DNA from: Myxococcaceae bacterium
Lineage (GTDB): Bacteria; Myxococcota; Myxococcia; Myxococcales; Myxococcaceae
Direction: 5' to 3'
DNA: 52,457 bases
Assembly (NCBI GenBank): GCA_017881265.1
Contig: JADGRA010000043.1
Location: forward strand, 1 to 52,457
Both the position numbers and the translations under genes were made by a program. Positions 43,298 through 51,619 of the stretch are shown one piece after another (within the stretch, counting starts at the first letter, position 1; each line of letters opens with the position of its first letter). A model generated the notes under the pieces. The model was not told the DNA's origin, did not search any database, and saw only the letters and a program-made list of their open reading frames with translations.

Positions 43298-44332
43298 CTA
43301 CCCGGCCTGGGCCCGGGTGACGTCCGTCGGCTCCTCCATGTGGCCTGCGACGTCGCCGAAGGACAAGTGGTCGAGGGACAGGAAGAGCAACCCAAACGCA
43401 ATCTGCTGTCCCGTCTGGCACAGCCACAGCACGTTGGCATAGGCCAGCCCCGGCCCCCGCACCAATTCCGCGGGCAAGAAGAGGGCGAGCCCGACGCGGA
43501 CAGCCGCCTGGAAGGTGCCCATCATCCCGGGCGCTGCCGGAATCATCACCCCCACCACCAGTACGCACAGAAGCACGTAGCTCTGAAACAGCGTCAACGG
43601 CAGGTCGAAGCCGCGGGTGGCCAATACCCACATGCCGAGGCCGTTGGCGCACCAGTAGGCCACCGTCCAGCCGAAGAAGGCGACCAGCTGCATAGGCCCG
43701 GCCAGGTTCTTCAGCGCCCCGACGAAGGAGTCCACCACCCCCGCCACCTTCTCGGCCAGCCCGGGGCTCGCCCAGCCCACCACGTGGCGCACCAGCGCCA
43801 CCGCGCGGTCCCGGTGCCAGGCGGCGAAGAGGAGAAAGAGCAGGCCACCGAAGAAGATGGAGAACATGACGTTGGCGCCGATGCGCACGAAGCGCACGTC
43901 GGGCGCATCCGCCGGCACGAAGAAGAGCAGCAGGCGCATCAGCAGCGCGACGAAGAGGCCGTCGATAATTCGCTCTAGCACCACCGTCGTCATGGCCGCG
44001 CTGCGCCGGATGGGCGTCCTTTGGGCGATGAGGAAGGGGCGGGCGAACTCGCCAAGCCGGAAAGGCAGGACGAGCAGCATCATGAAGCCGATGGCGCTCG
44101 CGTCGTTGAGGGGGCGAAAGGGCACCCGTGCCAGCCCCGACAGCAGGCACCCCCAGCGCAGCGTCCGGAACAGGTGAATCAGCGTCAAGAAACCGAGGTA
44201 CGGCAGAATCCACAGGTAGTGGGCGGCCCGGAGGCTCGCCCACTGCTCGGACCAGTGCGTGTCGCGAAAGGCCCAGGCGGTGAAAGCGATGGTGATGGCC
44301 AGACTGGCGGCCAGCTTGAGTCCCCGCTTCAT
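43298..44332 (-). CDS. Flippase-like integral membrane protein (LPG_synthase_TM / UPF0104 family)
   Basis: A 344-aa protein with about eight membrane helices of the lysylphosphatidylglycerol-synthase transmembrane type (YbhN/AglD-like). Family marks are LFRTLRWGCLL, FMMLLVLPFRLGEFARPFLIAQRT, TTVVLERIIDGLFV and IPAAPGMMGTFQAAV. There is no catalytic LPG synthase domain, so it is a stand-alone membrane part, possibly moving lipid or polyprenyl-linked molecules. Its start overlaps the stop of the CpsB-like gene (ATGA), tying it to polysaccharide-linked functions. Confidence 0.85.
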   Translation of the reverse strand: MKRGLKLAASLAITIAFTAWAFRDTHWSEQWASLRAAHYLWILPYLGFLTLIHLFRTLRWGCLLSGLARVPFRPLNDASAIGFMMLLVLPFRLGEFARPFLIAQRTPIRRSAAMTTVVLERIIDGLFVALLMRLLLFFVPADAPDVRFVRIGANVMFSIFFGGLLFLLFAAWHRDRAVALVRHVVGWASPGLAEKVAGVVDSFVGALKNLAGPMQLVAFFGWTVAYWCANGLGMWVLATRGFDLPLTLFQSYVLLCVLVVGVMIPAAPGMMGTFQAAVRVGLALFLPAELVRGPGLAYANVLWLCQTGQQIAFGLLFLSLDHLSFGDVAGHMEEPTDVTRAQAG

Positions 44333-45051
44333 GGCAAGGCTTCTCCGCGAAGGATGCGCTCCGGGTGGTCCCGCAACAGCGTCTGCACCCTCCCGGCATC
44401 TGTCCGGGCAGCGAGTTCCGCGAGGGCCTTGGCCACCCACACCCGCGCGTCCACCGGGCCGTGGAGGTCCGTCGCCGCCACGGCGTACAATTCTTCCCCC
44501 AGGAAGCTGCGCGCCAGCCGACGGGCCACCGGCCCATAGCGGTTCACCAGGGCGCCGAGGTCCAGCTGAAGCCTGGCGCCAAGGCGCACCACCTCCGCCG
44601 CGCGCCCGGGCCGCTCGAATTCCTGGCACCGTTCCGGGTGCGCAAACAGCGGCGTGACGCCGCGGCGCACCATGCGGAAGACGAGGTCTGGAAGGGCCGG
44701 CACGGGGGCGCGGTAGGGGGCCTCGACGAGGACGTACCGGCCGTCGTTGATGGCCCGGGTGGCCTTGGTGCCCAGGCCGTCGAGGAAGCCGTCGAGGATG
44801 AGTGCATGCTCGGCATTGGAGTACAGGCGCAAGGCGATTCCCGCCACGTCCAGGTCCCGCTGGAGCGCTGAGCGTCGCGCGGCGCACACCTCCGCGGAGG
44901 CAAACTCCGGCCGCGCATGCGGGCTGGGCGCCACGGCCGCGAAGCCCAGGTCCACCAGCGCCCGCGCCATTTCCAGGGCGTCCTCGGGCGTGCGGGCACC
45001 GTCGTCCACGCCTGGAAGCAGGTGGCAGTGCAAGTCGACGTAGCCGGACAT
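44329..45051 (-). CDS. CpsB/YwqE-type PHP-domain protein-tyrosine phosphatase
   Basis: A 240-aa metal-dependent PHP phosphatase. The N-terminal DLHCHLLPGVDDGARTPEDALEMARAL is diagnostic, followed by SPHARPEF, SNAEHAL, LFAHPERCQEF and the late ATDLHGP metal ligand. CpsB-type enzymes dephosphorylate tyrosine kinases that control capsule or exopolysaccharide synthesis. The ATG at 45051 starts at the PHP motif. It precedes the flippase-like gene, consistent with envelope polysaccharide work. A histidinol phosphatase of the same fold is less likely because of the CpsB-like N-terminus. Confidence 0.82.
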   Translation of the reverse strand: MSGYVDLHCHLLPGVDDGARTPEDALEMARALVDLGFAAVAPSPHARPEFASAEVCAARRSALQRDLDVAGIALRLYSNAEHALILDGFLDGLGTKATRAINDGRYVLVEAPYRAPVPALPDLVFRMVRRGVTPLFAHPERCQEFERPGRAAEVVRLGARLQLDLGALVNRYGPVARRLARSFLGEELYAVAATDLHGPVDARVWVAKALAELAARTDAGRVQTLLRDHPERILRGEALP

Positions 45052-45058
45052 TGGAGGC

Positions 45059-45265
45059 TTAGCGCCCGTCCTCGTCCTGCGCGGGGGCGCTGGCGGGCCG
45101 GGGCTGCTCCGGCTCGGCGTCCAGCGGACGGTCGGGCACCCGGTACTCCTCACCCAGCCAGCGGCCGAGGTCCACCTGCCGGCACCGGGGGGAGCAGAAC
45201 GGGGCGCTCTTGTTTCCCGGACGGGGCCCGGCGGGTTTGTGGCAGCTGGGGCAGAGGGCAGCCAT
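45059..45265 (-). CDS. yacG: YacG-type zinc-binding DNA gyrase inhibitor
   Basis: A 68-aa protein with the four-cysteine zinc knuckle CPSCHKPAG...FCSPRCRQVDLGRWLGEEYRVP that defines YacG. YacG binds GyrB and inhibits DNA gyrase in E. coli. The C-terminal ~25 residues are a Pro/Ala/Glu tail. Its TAA stop lies 7 bp before the CpsB-like start. Full length for the family. Confidence 0.9.
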   Translation of the reverse strand: MAALCPSCHKPAGPRPGNKSAPFCSPRCRQVDLGRWLGEEYRVPDRPLDAEPEQPRPASAPAQDEDGR

Positions 45266-45351
45266 GGGTGCGGGCCCTCCATAGCCAAAACCGCAGACAA
45301 GACGCCAGCGCTACCCCCCGGTGTTGGTGCTAAACCCCCCGGTTGCCCGCC

Positions 45352-46350
45352 ATGAAGGCCCTCCGCATCCTCCGCCCGGGAAGTCCAGAGGGCCTCGAGC
45401 TGGCCGACGCCCCGGAGCCCGTCCCTGGCCCGGCGGACCTCGTCGTCCAGGTGCAGGCCACCGCCCTCAACCGCGCCGACTTGCTGCAGGTGCTGGGGCG
45501 CTACCCGCCTCCGGCGGACGTCCCCCAGGACATTCCCGGTCTGGAATACGCCGGCACCGTCCTCAGCACCGGCCCGCGCGTCTTGCGCTTCAAGCGCGGG
45601 GACCGCGTCATGGGCCTGGTGGGGGGTGGGGCCTTCGCCGAGCGGCTGGTGACGGCGGAGCGGGAGGCCCTGCCCATCCCGGACGCCCTCAGCTTTGAGA
45701 AGGCGGCGGCGGTGCCCGAGGCCTTCCTGACCGCCTTCGACGCCCTGGTGCTGCAGGGAGGGCTGCGGCCCCACGCCCACGTCCTCGTCCACGCCGCGGC
45801 GAGTGGCGTGGGGACGGCCGCCCTGCAGCTGGTGCACGCCTTCCGCGCCGAGGCCATCGGCACCTCCAGGAGCCCGGGCAAGCTCGAGCGCTGCCGGGCG
45901 CTGGCCCCCTTTCACCCGGTCGTCGTGGAGGAGGGCGAGCCGCGCTTCGCCGACCGGGTGCTGTCCATAACGCAGGGGCGGGGCGTGGACCTGGTGCTGG
46001 ACCTGGTGGGGGGCCGCTACCTGGCCGAGTCGCTGGCGTGCCTTGCGCCCCGGGGACGGCTGCTGCAAGTGGGCACGCTGGACGGGCCCAAGGCGGAGCT
46101 CGACTTGCGCCAGCTGATGGGGCGGCGGGCCCAGGTGGTGGGGACGATGCTGCGCGGCCGCCCGCTGGAGGAGAAAATCTCCCTGGCCCGCAGCTTCGAG
46201 GCCCAGGTCCTTCCGGACTTCCAAAGCGGCGCGCTGCGCCCGGTGGTGGAGGAGGTGCTGGGCATGGGCAGCGCCCGGGCGGCGCTGGAGCGCATGGCCA
46301 GCAATACCTCGGTGGGGAAGCTGGTGCTTGCCTGGGGGGACGGCGCCTGA
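45352..46350 (+). CDS. NAD(P)H:quinone oxidoreductase (PIG3/QOR-like)
   Basis: A 332-aa zinc-free MDR protein. The N-terminus KALRILRPGSPEGLELAD and VVQVQATALNRADLLQVLGRYPPP is typical of the PIG3 branch. The Rossmann motif HAAASGVGTAALQL and C-terminal NTSVGKLVLAW complete the fold. It is distinct from the 10458 oxidoreductase (different N-terminal signature). ATG at 45352; a TTG three codons earlier is possible. The next gene, htrA-like, begins 42 bp after its stop. Confidence 0.88.
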   Translation: MKALRILRPGSPEGLELADAPEPVPGPADLVVQVQATALNRADLLQVLGRYPPPADVPQDIPGLEYAGTVLSTGPRVLRFKRGDRVMGLVGGGAFAERLVTAEREALPIPDALSFEKAAAVPEAFLTAFDALVLQGGLRPHAHVLVHAAASGVGTAALQLVHAFRAEAIGTSRSPGKLERCRALAPFHPVVVEEGEPRFADRVLSITQGRGVDLVLDLVGGRYLAESLACLAPRGRLLQVGTLDGPKAELDLRQLMGRRAQVVGTMLRGRPLEEKISLARSFEAQVLPDFQSGALRPVVEEVLGMGSARAALERMASNTSVGKLVLAWGDGA

Positions 46351-46391
46351 GACTCTTCCCACGGGCGCGGCGCGGCGCGGGGCCGTGGCGC

Positions 46392-47678
46392 GTGTACGCG
46401 CTGGCGGCACTTTCCGCGGCCAGCACTGCGGCTGCTGACGTCAGCAAGCGACATTCGGCGGTGGTGGAAGTGGTGCAGAAAGTCAGTCCTGCCGTCGTCT
46501 TCATCGGCACCGAGCAGGCGGTGGACCGGCGGCTCCGCGGCTCCACGCTGGACAACTTTTTCCCCGGCCGGACGCCCTCCCGCGGGCGCACCATGCAGTC
46601 GCTGGGAAGCGGCGTGCTGATTGACGCCTCCGGCCTCATCGTCACCAATGACCACGTCATCCGGGGCGCGTCGGCCATTCACGTGGTACTGGCCGACGGG
46701 CGACAGCTCGACGCCGACGTGGTGGGCAGCGACGCCGCCAACGACTTGGCCGTGCTGCGCGTCCAGGGCAAGGGGCCCTTCCCCGCCGCGCGGCTCGGGA
46801 CCTCCGCGGATTTGATGATTGGCGAGACGGTGGTGGCCATCGGCTCGCCCTTGGGCCTTCAGAAGACGGTCACCGTGGGGGTGCTGTCCGCCATCGGCCG
46901 CAGCTTCAAGGCCGACAATGAACAAGTCTTCGACGACTTTCTGCAGACGGACGCCGCCATCAACCCCGGCAACAGCGGCGGCCCGCTGCTCAACCTCGAC
47001 GGCGACGTCATCGGCATCAACTCCGCCATCCTGGCTAGCGCCCAGGGCATCGGCTTCGCCATTCCCGTCGACAAGGTGCGCCGCATCGTCACGGAGCTGA
47101 AAAGCTTCGGAAGGGTACGCCCGGCGTGGGTGGGCATCGACGCCGTCCCGTTGAGTCCTGGCCTCGCCCGCCGACTGGGGTGGGAGCGCACCCACGGCGT
47201 GCTGGTGGAGCGCGTCCAGCCGAGCAGCCCGGCGGCCACGGCCGGGGTGCACGCGGGGGACGTGGCGACGGAGATTGCCGGCTCGCCGGTGGCGGACGTC
47301 GAGGACTTCAACGCCCGCCTGCTGGGGTACCCCGCGCGGACGTCCTTTGCCCTCAGCGTGTTTCGCGACGGGCATGAGCGCACCCTCACCGTCACCCCCG
47401 AGAAGTTTCCCCCCCCCGTGGTGGACGGCCTGGTCTGGGAGCGACTCGGGGTGAGAGTTTCCGCAGCGAAGGGGGGACTGCTGGTGGTGGGGGTGCGCCG
47501 CGGCAGCCAGGCCGCGCAGCGCGGGCTGGAGCCGGGGGACCTCATCGCCCGGCTGGACAATGAGCCAGTGGGCAGCGTGGAGGCCTTCCGGGACGGCCTC
47601 ATGTCGAGCCATGGCCGGGACGTGCTGCTGTCGGTGCGCCGGGGGCCATTTACCTACCCCCTGGGGTTCCGTTTTTGA
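46392..47678 (+). CDS. HtrA/DegP-type serine protease with two PDZ domains
   Basis: A 428-aa periplasmic protease. The catalytic triad is His 88 (TNDHVI), Asp 118 (NDLAVL) and Ser 195 (NPGNSGGPLL). Two PDZ domains follow (~245-335 and ~345-425; GVLVERVQPSSPAATAGVHAGD and LLVVGVRRGSQAAQRGLEPGD). The GTG at 46392 gives a short signal peptide (YALAALSAASTAAA). A CTG at 46347 that overlaps the previous stop would add a basic n-region and is a possible rare start. Likely an envelope-stress protease; the neighbour is a membrane pseudokinase. Confidence 0.88.
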   Translation: MYALAALSAASTAAADVSKRHSAVVEVVQKVSPAVVFIGTEQAVDRRLRGSTLDNFFPGRTPSRGRTMQSLGSGVLIDASGLIVTNDHVIRGASAIHVVLADGRQLDADVVGSDAANDLAVLRVQGKGPFPAARLGTSADLMIGETVVAIGSPLGLQKTVTVGVLSAIGRSFKADNEQVFDDFLQTDAAINPGNSGGPLLNLDGDVIGINSAILASAQGIGFAIPVDKVRRIVTELKSFGRVRPAWVGIDAVPLSPGLARRLGWERTHGVLVERVQPSSPAATAGVHAGDVATEIAGSPVADVEDFNARLLGYPARTSFALSVFRDGHERTLTVTPEKFPPPVVDGLVWERLGVRVSAAKGGLLVVGVRRGSQAAQRGLEPGDLIARLDNEPVGSVEAFRDGLMSSHGRDVLLSVRRGPFTYPLGFRF

Positions 47679-47730
47679 GACGGGCGGTTAGACCGCAGTA
47701 GCATCCGCTCCGGCGGACACCCCCAACCCC

Positions 47731-49497
47731 ATGCCCAACCTCACGTACAGGCCGGTCGGGCCCCTGCTTGCCGGCACCCGTTCCACGGCCGTGCTGGGCA
47801 TTGAGGACGTGGCCGACGGTCCGGGGCGCGCCGTGGTGCTGGTGTGGGCCCCGGCGGACCTCGCCAAGGACGAGGAACGGGCGGCGCAGCTGCGGCGGGA
47901 CACCCGACGCGCCTCGGAGCTGACCCACCCGCACATTGTCACGGTGTTCGGTCTGGCCACCCTGCCGGAGGGCCTCGCCCGGGTCGTGGAATTCGTCGAC
48001 GGGGAGTCCCTGCGGCAGGTCCTGGACCTCGTCGCCCCGCTGCCTCCCCGCATTGCAGCCCGCATCACCGCCGACGTGGCGCTGGGCGCGCACTACGCGC
48101 ACCTCGCCGGCAACGACGACGGCTCTCCCATGGTGCACGGGGACTTGCGGCCGGAAACCGTCATGGTCACCTACGCCGGCAAGGCCAAGGCCTCCGGCTA
48201 CGGCGCCCTCGCCGTGGCGCCCCGGGAGGCCTCTGGCCTCCGGGTGGTGAACCGCCGCCGCTACGCCGCCCCGGAGCAGATTATTGGCGGTCGGACCGCC
48301 AGCACCCCCCAAACGGACGTCTTCCTGCTGGGCCTTCTTCTGTACGAGATGGTGAGCGGGAAGAAGCCCTGGGACGGGGCCCCCGACGTCGACCATGCGG
48401 TAGTCGCCGCGCCGCTGCCGCTAGAGGCGGCGGACCACATCCCCGCCGAGCTGGTGCCGGTGCTGGAGCGGGCCACCCGCAAGCGTGCCGCAGACCGCTA
48501 CCCCACGGCGCTGGCCTTCCGGGACGCGGTGGACCAGGCTCTGACGCTCGCCCCGCACGGGGATGTCGCCGCCTTCATGGAGCGGCACTTCCCGAAGGAG
48601 AACTCCCCCCGCGCCGCCCGCGTCCAGGTGCTGGAGGAGGCCCGCGCCGCCCAGGCGCGCCGGCAAGCGGAGGCCAAGGCCCGCGAGCCCAAGCGGACGC
48701 CGGGGCCGGCGGTGCGTCCGGCGGCGGAGCTGCTGGAGCCGGAGGCTCGGGCGGACTGGCGAAGCCGGCTCCCGCTGGTGCTGGGCTTCGTGGTGGCCGT
48801 GGGGGTGGTGGGCGCCATCTGGTTTGCCAGCCGCACCGCGCCCACCCGGCCGATGATTGTGTCACCTCCCGGCACGGCCACCACGGCCGCCCTCAGCGCC
48901 GAACCCGCCCCCACCCCCCCCACCCCCCTGCCGCAGCCGGTCGCCTCCCGCGACCCCGGGCGCACCGAGACGCGCACCGACGCCTCGCCGGCGGCGGCCG
49001 GAAAGCCGGCCCCGGCCCTGCCCGGCCCGTCCGCGGGCGACGGCCGCCTCTCCCCGGTGCCGGCCATGGGCCGGGCGCCGACGACGTTGCTGGAACTCAC
49101 CGTGGAGCCACCGGTGGAGGTGGTCCTGGACGGTGTGAAAGTGGGCAAGTCGCCCGTCACCGTCCCGGCGGCCCCCGGCCGCCGCGTGGTGGAGCTCATC
49201 GACAAGTCGCGCGGCATCGACTTGAAGCGTGCCGTGCTGGTGGGCAAGGAGGGCGTGACACGGCAGACGTTCACCATCGGCCATGGGACACTCAGCGTGC
49301 GCATGCCCGACGGCGCCTCCCTCGCGCTGGACGGGCGCGTCCTCGGGCTAAAGCCGGCCGCGGAGATTCCCGTCTATGAAGGCACCCACCACCTGAAGGT
49401 GACGCTGGGAGATGCCGTCTGGCAGGAGTCCTTCACCATCCGTCCCGAGCAGACACTGAAGTACGACGTGGCCCTCAAGCCGAGCGGGGAAAACTAG
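47731..49497 (+). CDS. Membrane-anchored protein-kinase-like (predicted pseudokinase) with PEGA-like C-terminus
   Basis: A 588-aa protein. Residues ~5-280 match the Ser/Thr kinase fold (THPHIVTVFG, VVEFVDGESL, catalytic-loop region HGDLRPETV at 136-144, YAAPEQ at 179-183, DVFLLGLLLYEMVSGKKPW). Key residues are missing: the VAIK lysine position (VVLVW, 35-39), the DFG aspartate (SGYG at 155-158), the catalytic-loop Asn and the glycine loop. HGD keeps the Asp but has lost the Arg. A membrane helix at ~347-366, an Ala/Pro-rich linker and PEGA-like repeats (~455-588) follow. It is probably a non-catalytic scaffold sensing the envelope. It starts 52 bp after the HtrA gene. Confidence 0.85.
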   Translation: MPNLTYRPVGPLLAGTRSTAVLGIEDVADGPGRAVVLVWAPADLAKDEERAAQLRRDTRRASELTHPHIVTVFGLATLPEGLARVVEFVDGESLRQVLDLVAPLPPRIAARITADVALGAHYAHLAGNDDGSPMVHGDLRPETVMVTYAGKAKASGYGALAVAPREASGLRVVNRRRYAAPEQIIGGRTASTPQTDVFLLGLLLYEMVSGKKPWDGAPDVDHAVVAAPLPLEAADHIPAELVPVLERATRKRAADRYPTALAFRDAVDQALTLAPHGDVAAFMERHFPKENSPRAARVQVLEEARAAQARRQAEAKAREPKRTPGPAVRPAAELLEPEARADWRSRLPLVLGFVVAVGVVGAIWFASRTAPTRPMIVSPPGTATTAALSAEPAPTPPTPLPQPVASRDPGRTETRTDASPAAAGKPAPALPGPSAGDGRLSPVPAMGRAPTTLLELTVEPPVEVVLDGVKVGKSPVTVPAAPGRRVVELIDKSRGIDLKRAVLVGKEGVTRQTFTIGHGTLSVRMPDGASLALDGRVLGLKPAAEIPVYEGTHHLKVTLGDAVWQESFTIRPEQTLKYDVALKPSGEN

Positions 49498-49916
49498 CCC
49501 GAGGAAAGTGCCGAGGCAGCAGACGGCCTCGCTCGCCCTCCCTCGGCCGCCGCTGGTGCGGCGGCCCGGGCGCGTGGAACCCCCTGGGCACCGTCCAAGG
49601 CTTGCCCCTCGTTGACGCGGGTGAGGCGGGCCAGGGTGAAGGCAGAGGCGGCGAGCAGGACGTTGCTGGCGCCGAGGCCACCGCCCCCGGGGAGGACGGC
49701 CGCCAGCGCGAGCAGCAAGCACCAGCCCGCGAGGAAGGTGGCGGCGAGCTCCGTCAAGGGCGTGAAGACGAGGACGCCCGCTGCCAATTCCAGAAGCGCG
49801 GCGACATGGGCCGGCGCCCCCGGCTGCTGCCACCCCTGCAGGCCGAAGCCGATGGCCCCCGCGCCCAAGCCGAAGCGCAAGGCCCAAAGCGGGATGGCGA
49901 GCCGCCCGTCGAGCAT
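49494..49916 (-). CDS. DoxX-like membrane protein (second of a tandem pair)
   Basis: A 140-aa membrane protein with four hydrophobic segments (LWALRFGLGAGAIGFGL, HVAALLELAAGVLVFTP, FLAGWCLLLALAAVL, SNVLLAASAFTLARL) and a Pro/Ala-rich tail. The pattern parallels the DoxX gene just upstream, suggesting duplication and divergence. Its TAG and that of the convergent pseudokinase gene share the tetranucleotide CTAG. It starts 3 bp after the end of the upstream DoxX gene. Confidence 0.68.
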   Translation of the reverse strand: MLDGRLAIPLWALRFGLGAGAIGFGLQGWQQPGAPAHVAALLELAAGVLVFTPLTELAATFLAGWCLLLALAAVLPGGGGLGASNVLLAASAFTLARLTRVNEGQALDGAQGVPRARAAAPAAAEGGRARPSAASALSSG

Positions 49917-49919
49917 CCC

Positions 49920-50351
49920 CTACACCGTGCTGCGGGCGGCCTGCAGGCTGCCCGGCTGGCTGGAGCGCGCGGCGACGTCGGCCTTCACCTCGGACATGCG
50001 GGCGAGCACCAGGGCACCCACCGCCATGACGACGTCGCGGACGGCTACGTCGAAGGAGTGGCCGGTAGTGAGGAGGTTGAGGGCGATGAGGAGCAGCCAG
50101 GCGGCCACCACGTAGGCCCCGTAGCGGGTGAGGCGGCTCAGGACGAGGATGCCGGCGGCAATTTCCACCACCCCCACCAGGTGCATGAAGGTGGAAGGCG
50201 CCACCCCCAACAGCCGCGGCACCAGTGGGCTCAGGTAGTCCGCCCAGTGGGTGAGAAGGTTGGTGAACTTGTCGAGCCCTGCCACCACGGGGACGAGTCC
50301 GTACGTCAGCCGCAGCGCCCACCAGGAAGAGTTGAGTCGTGAATCCAACAT
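49920..50351 (-). CDS. DoxX-family membrane protein (first of a tandem pair)
   Basis: A 143-aa four-helix membrane protein with DoxX-like LRLTYGLVPVVAGLDKFTNLLTHWADYL, FMHLVGVVEIAAGILVL and DVVMAVGALVLARM. The ATG has GGAGG upstream. It is transcribed divergently from the ECF sigma factor gene, from a region whose inverted repeat contains a second TGTCACC box directed toward it. DoxX proteins are often controlled by stress sigma factors; a redox or membrane-stress role is inference. Confidence 0.78.
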   Translation of the reverse strand: MLDSRLNSSWWALRLTYGLVPVVAGLDKFTNLLTHWADYLSPLVPRLLGVAPSTFMHLVGVVEIAAGILVLSRLTRYGAYVVAAWLLLIALNLLTTGHSFDVAVRDVVMAVGALVLARMSEVKADVAARSSQPGSLQAARSTV

Positions 50352-50407
50352 GGGGAAGTCCTCCGGGCCAATTGCCCCTCTCCCCTGTAGAGCGCCGAGG
50401 CGGGCGG

Positions 50408-50437
50408 AGGTGACAAGGCGCTGGGGCGCTGTCACCT
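50408..50437. repeat. Inverted repeat carrying two divergent TGTCACC boxes
   Basis: AGGTGACA-N14-TGTCACCT, perfect 8-bp arms, between divergent DoxX and ECF sigma genes. Each arm presents TGTCACC outward as a possible ECF -35 element. Confidence 0.6.
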
Positions 50438-50456
50438 TTGCAGGCGCTTTGGCGTC
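50430..50456 (+). promoter_or_regulatory. ECF-type promoter upstream of the sigma factor gene
   Basis: TGTCACC (50430-50436), 16-bp spacer, CGTC (50453-50456). This matches the TGTCACA-N16/17-CGTC pattern described for ECF41-type promoters. It lies 28 bp before the sigma factor ATG, suggesting autoregulation. Confidence 0.6.
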
Positions 50457-50484
50457 CAACGCCAGCCCCCGAGAGGAGGGAGCA

Positions 50485-51174
50485 ATGTCCCTGGCAGCCA
50501 CCGTCGCCACGTGGTCGCGCAGCCGCATGCCCAGCGACGAGGACGTCGTGCGGCGCGTGGTGGCGGGCGAGGTGGCGCTGTTCGAGGTGCTGATGCGTCG
50601 CAACAACCAGCGGCTGTACCGCGCGGTGCGCGCCGTCCTGCATTCGGAGGAGGACGTGGAGGAGGTGATGCAGCAAACCTACGTCGCGGCCTACGGCGCC
50701 CTCTCCGACTTCGCGCACGCCTCGAAGTTCTCGACGTGGCTCCTCCGCATTGGCCTCAATGCCGCCCTCTCCCACCGCCGCCGCAAGGCCCTCTCTGTCG
50801 CCCCGCCGTCCTCCGAGGAAGACCCTGTGGAGTTCCTGCCCAGCCCCCAGCCCACGCCCGAAGACCGAACCAGCTCCCGGGAACTGAACGGAATCCTCGA
50901 GCGGGTGCTGGACGGCCTTCCGCTGATGTACCGGACGGTGTTGATGCTTCGGGAGGTGGAGGAGCTATCGACCGCCGAGGCGGCCGAGGTGCTGGGCGTC
51001 AGCGAGGATGTGGTGAAGACACGCCTGCACCGGGCGAAGGTGCTGGCCCGCGAGAGCCTCTACGCGCGGACGGAACAGGGCGCACCCGCCTCGTTTCTGT
51101 TTTATGCCCCCCGCTGCGACCGCGTCGTCGCCGCCGTGCTGGGACAGCTTCCTGCCGTGGCTGAGCCGCGCTGA
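50485..51174 (+). CDS. ECF-family RNA polymerase sigma factor
   Basis: A 229-aa extracytoplasmic-function sigma factor. ATG after GAGGAGGG. Sigma region 2 is at ~18-90 (LFEVLMRRNNQRLYRAVRAVL, VMQQTYVAAYGALSDF, STWLLRIGLNAALSHRRR), region 4 at ~145-200 (LPLMYRTVLMLREVEELSTAEAAEVLGVSEDVVKTRLHRAKVLARESL). A ~30-residue C-terminal tail FLFYAPRCDRVVAAVLGQL, with a single Cys, may regulate activity, since no anti-sigma gene is adjacent. The promoter in front looks like one this class would read. Confidence 0.92.
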   Translation: MSLAATVATWSRSRMPSDEDVVRRVVAGEVALFEVLMRRNNQRLYRAVRAVLHSEEDVEEVMQQTYVAAYGALSDFAHASKFSTWLLRIGLNAALSHRRRKALSVAPPSSEEDPVEFLPSPQPTPEDRTSSRELNGILERVLDGLPLMYRTVLMLREVEELSTAEAAEVLGVSEDVVKTRLHRAKVLARESLYARTEQGAPASFLFYAPRCDRVVAAVLGQLPAVAEPR

Positions 51175-51199
51175 GATGCCTCCGGACACCTGACGCGCG

Positions 51200-51619
51200 T
51201 CACCCGCCGGGCCAGCCGCTCTGGGCGCCCTCGGCCGCATGGGGGTGGTGGCTGAGCGCCACCCGGTTTCCTTCCGGGTCCCGGACGTACATCGTCCAGC
51301 GCGTCTCGTGCTCCACCGGCACCTGGGCCCGCTCCAGTTCCGCACGGACCGCAGCGCGCTCGCCCGGGGCAATGCGCAGCGCCAGCAGGAACCAGCCCGA
51401 GGCGGCGCTGGCTGCCGGCGCGGGGGACGGCGCCTCTTTCCCCATCGCCTCCAGGGCGAGGAAGGCGCCGGGCAGCCCCAGCCAGACGCTGCGCAGGCTG
51501 CCGTCCTCGCGCTGGTGCTCGGCGAGGACGGGGAGGCCGAGGACCTCGCGGTAGAAGGCCACCATGGGCGGCAGGGCCCGGACGTGCAGGGCGATGTGAT
51601 GCACTCCCTGGACTTTCAT
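51200..51619 (-). CDS. VOC-superfamily (glyoxalase/bleomycin-resistance-like) protein
   Basis: A 139-aa protein of the vicinal-oxygen-chelate fold: KVQGVHHIALHVRALPPMVAFYREVLGLPVLAEHQ at the N-terminus and TRWTMYVRDPEGNRVALSHH at the C-terminus, giving the His metal ligand of each half-module region. It could be a methylmalonyl-CoA epimerase-like or dioxygenase-like enzyme; the length suits a single-module metalloenzyme acting as a dimer. The ATG overlaps the stop of the upstream membrane-protein gene (ATGA). Convergent with the ECF sigma gene, 25 bp apart. Confidence 0.82.
   Translation of the reverse strand: MKVQGVHHIALHVRALPPMVAFYREVLGLPVLAEHQREDGSLRSVWLGLPGAFLALEAMGKEAPSPAPAASAASGWFLLALRIAPGERAAVRAELERAQVPVEHETRWTMYVRDPEGNRVALSHHPHAAEGAQSGWPGG

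Noticed and set aside
44329-45051. Assignment of the PHP protein as the missing histidinol phosphatase
   Set aside because: The N-terminal DLHCHLLPGVDDG block and gene context with a flippase-like protein fit CpsB/YwqE better; a HisK role cannot be excluded without a test.
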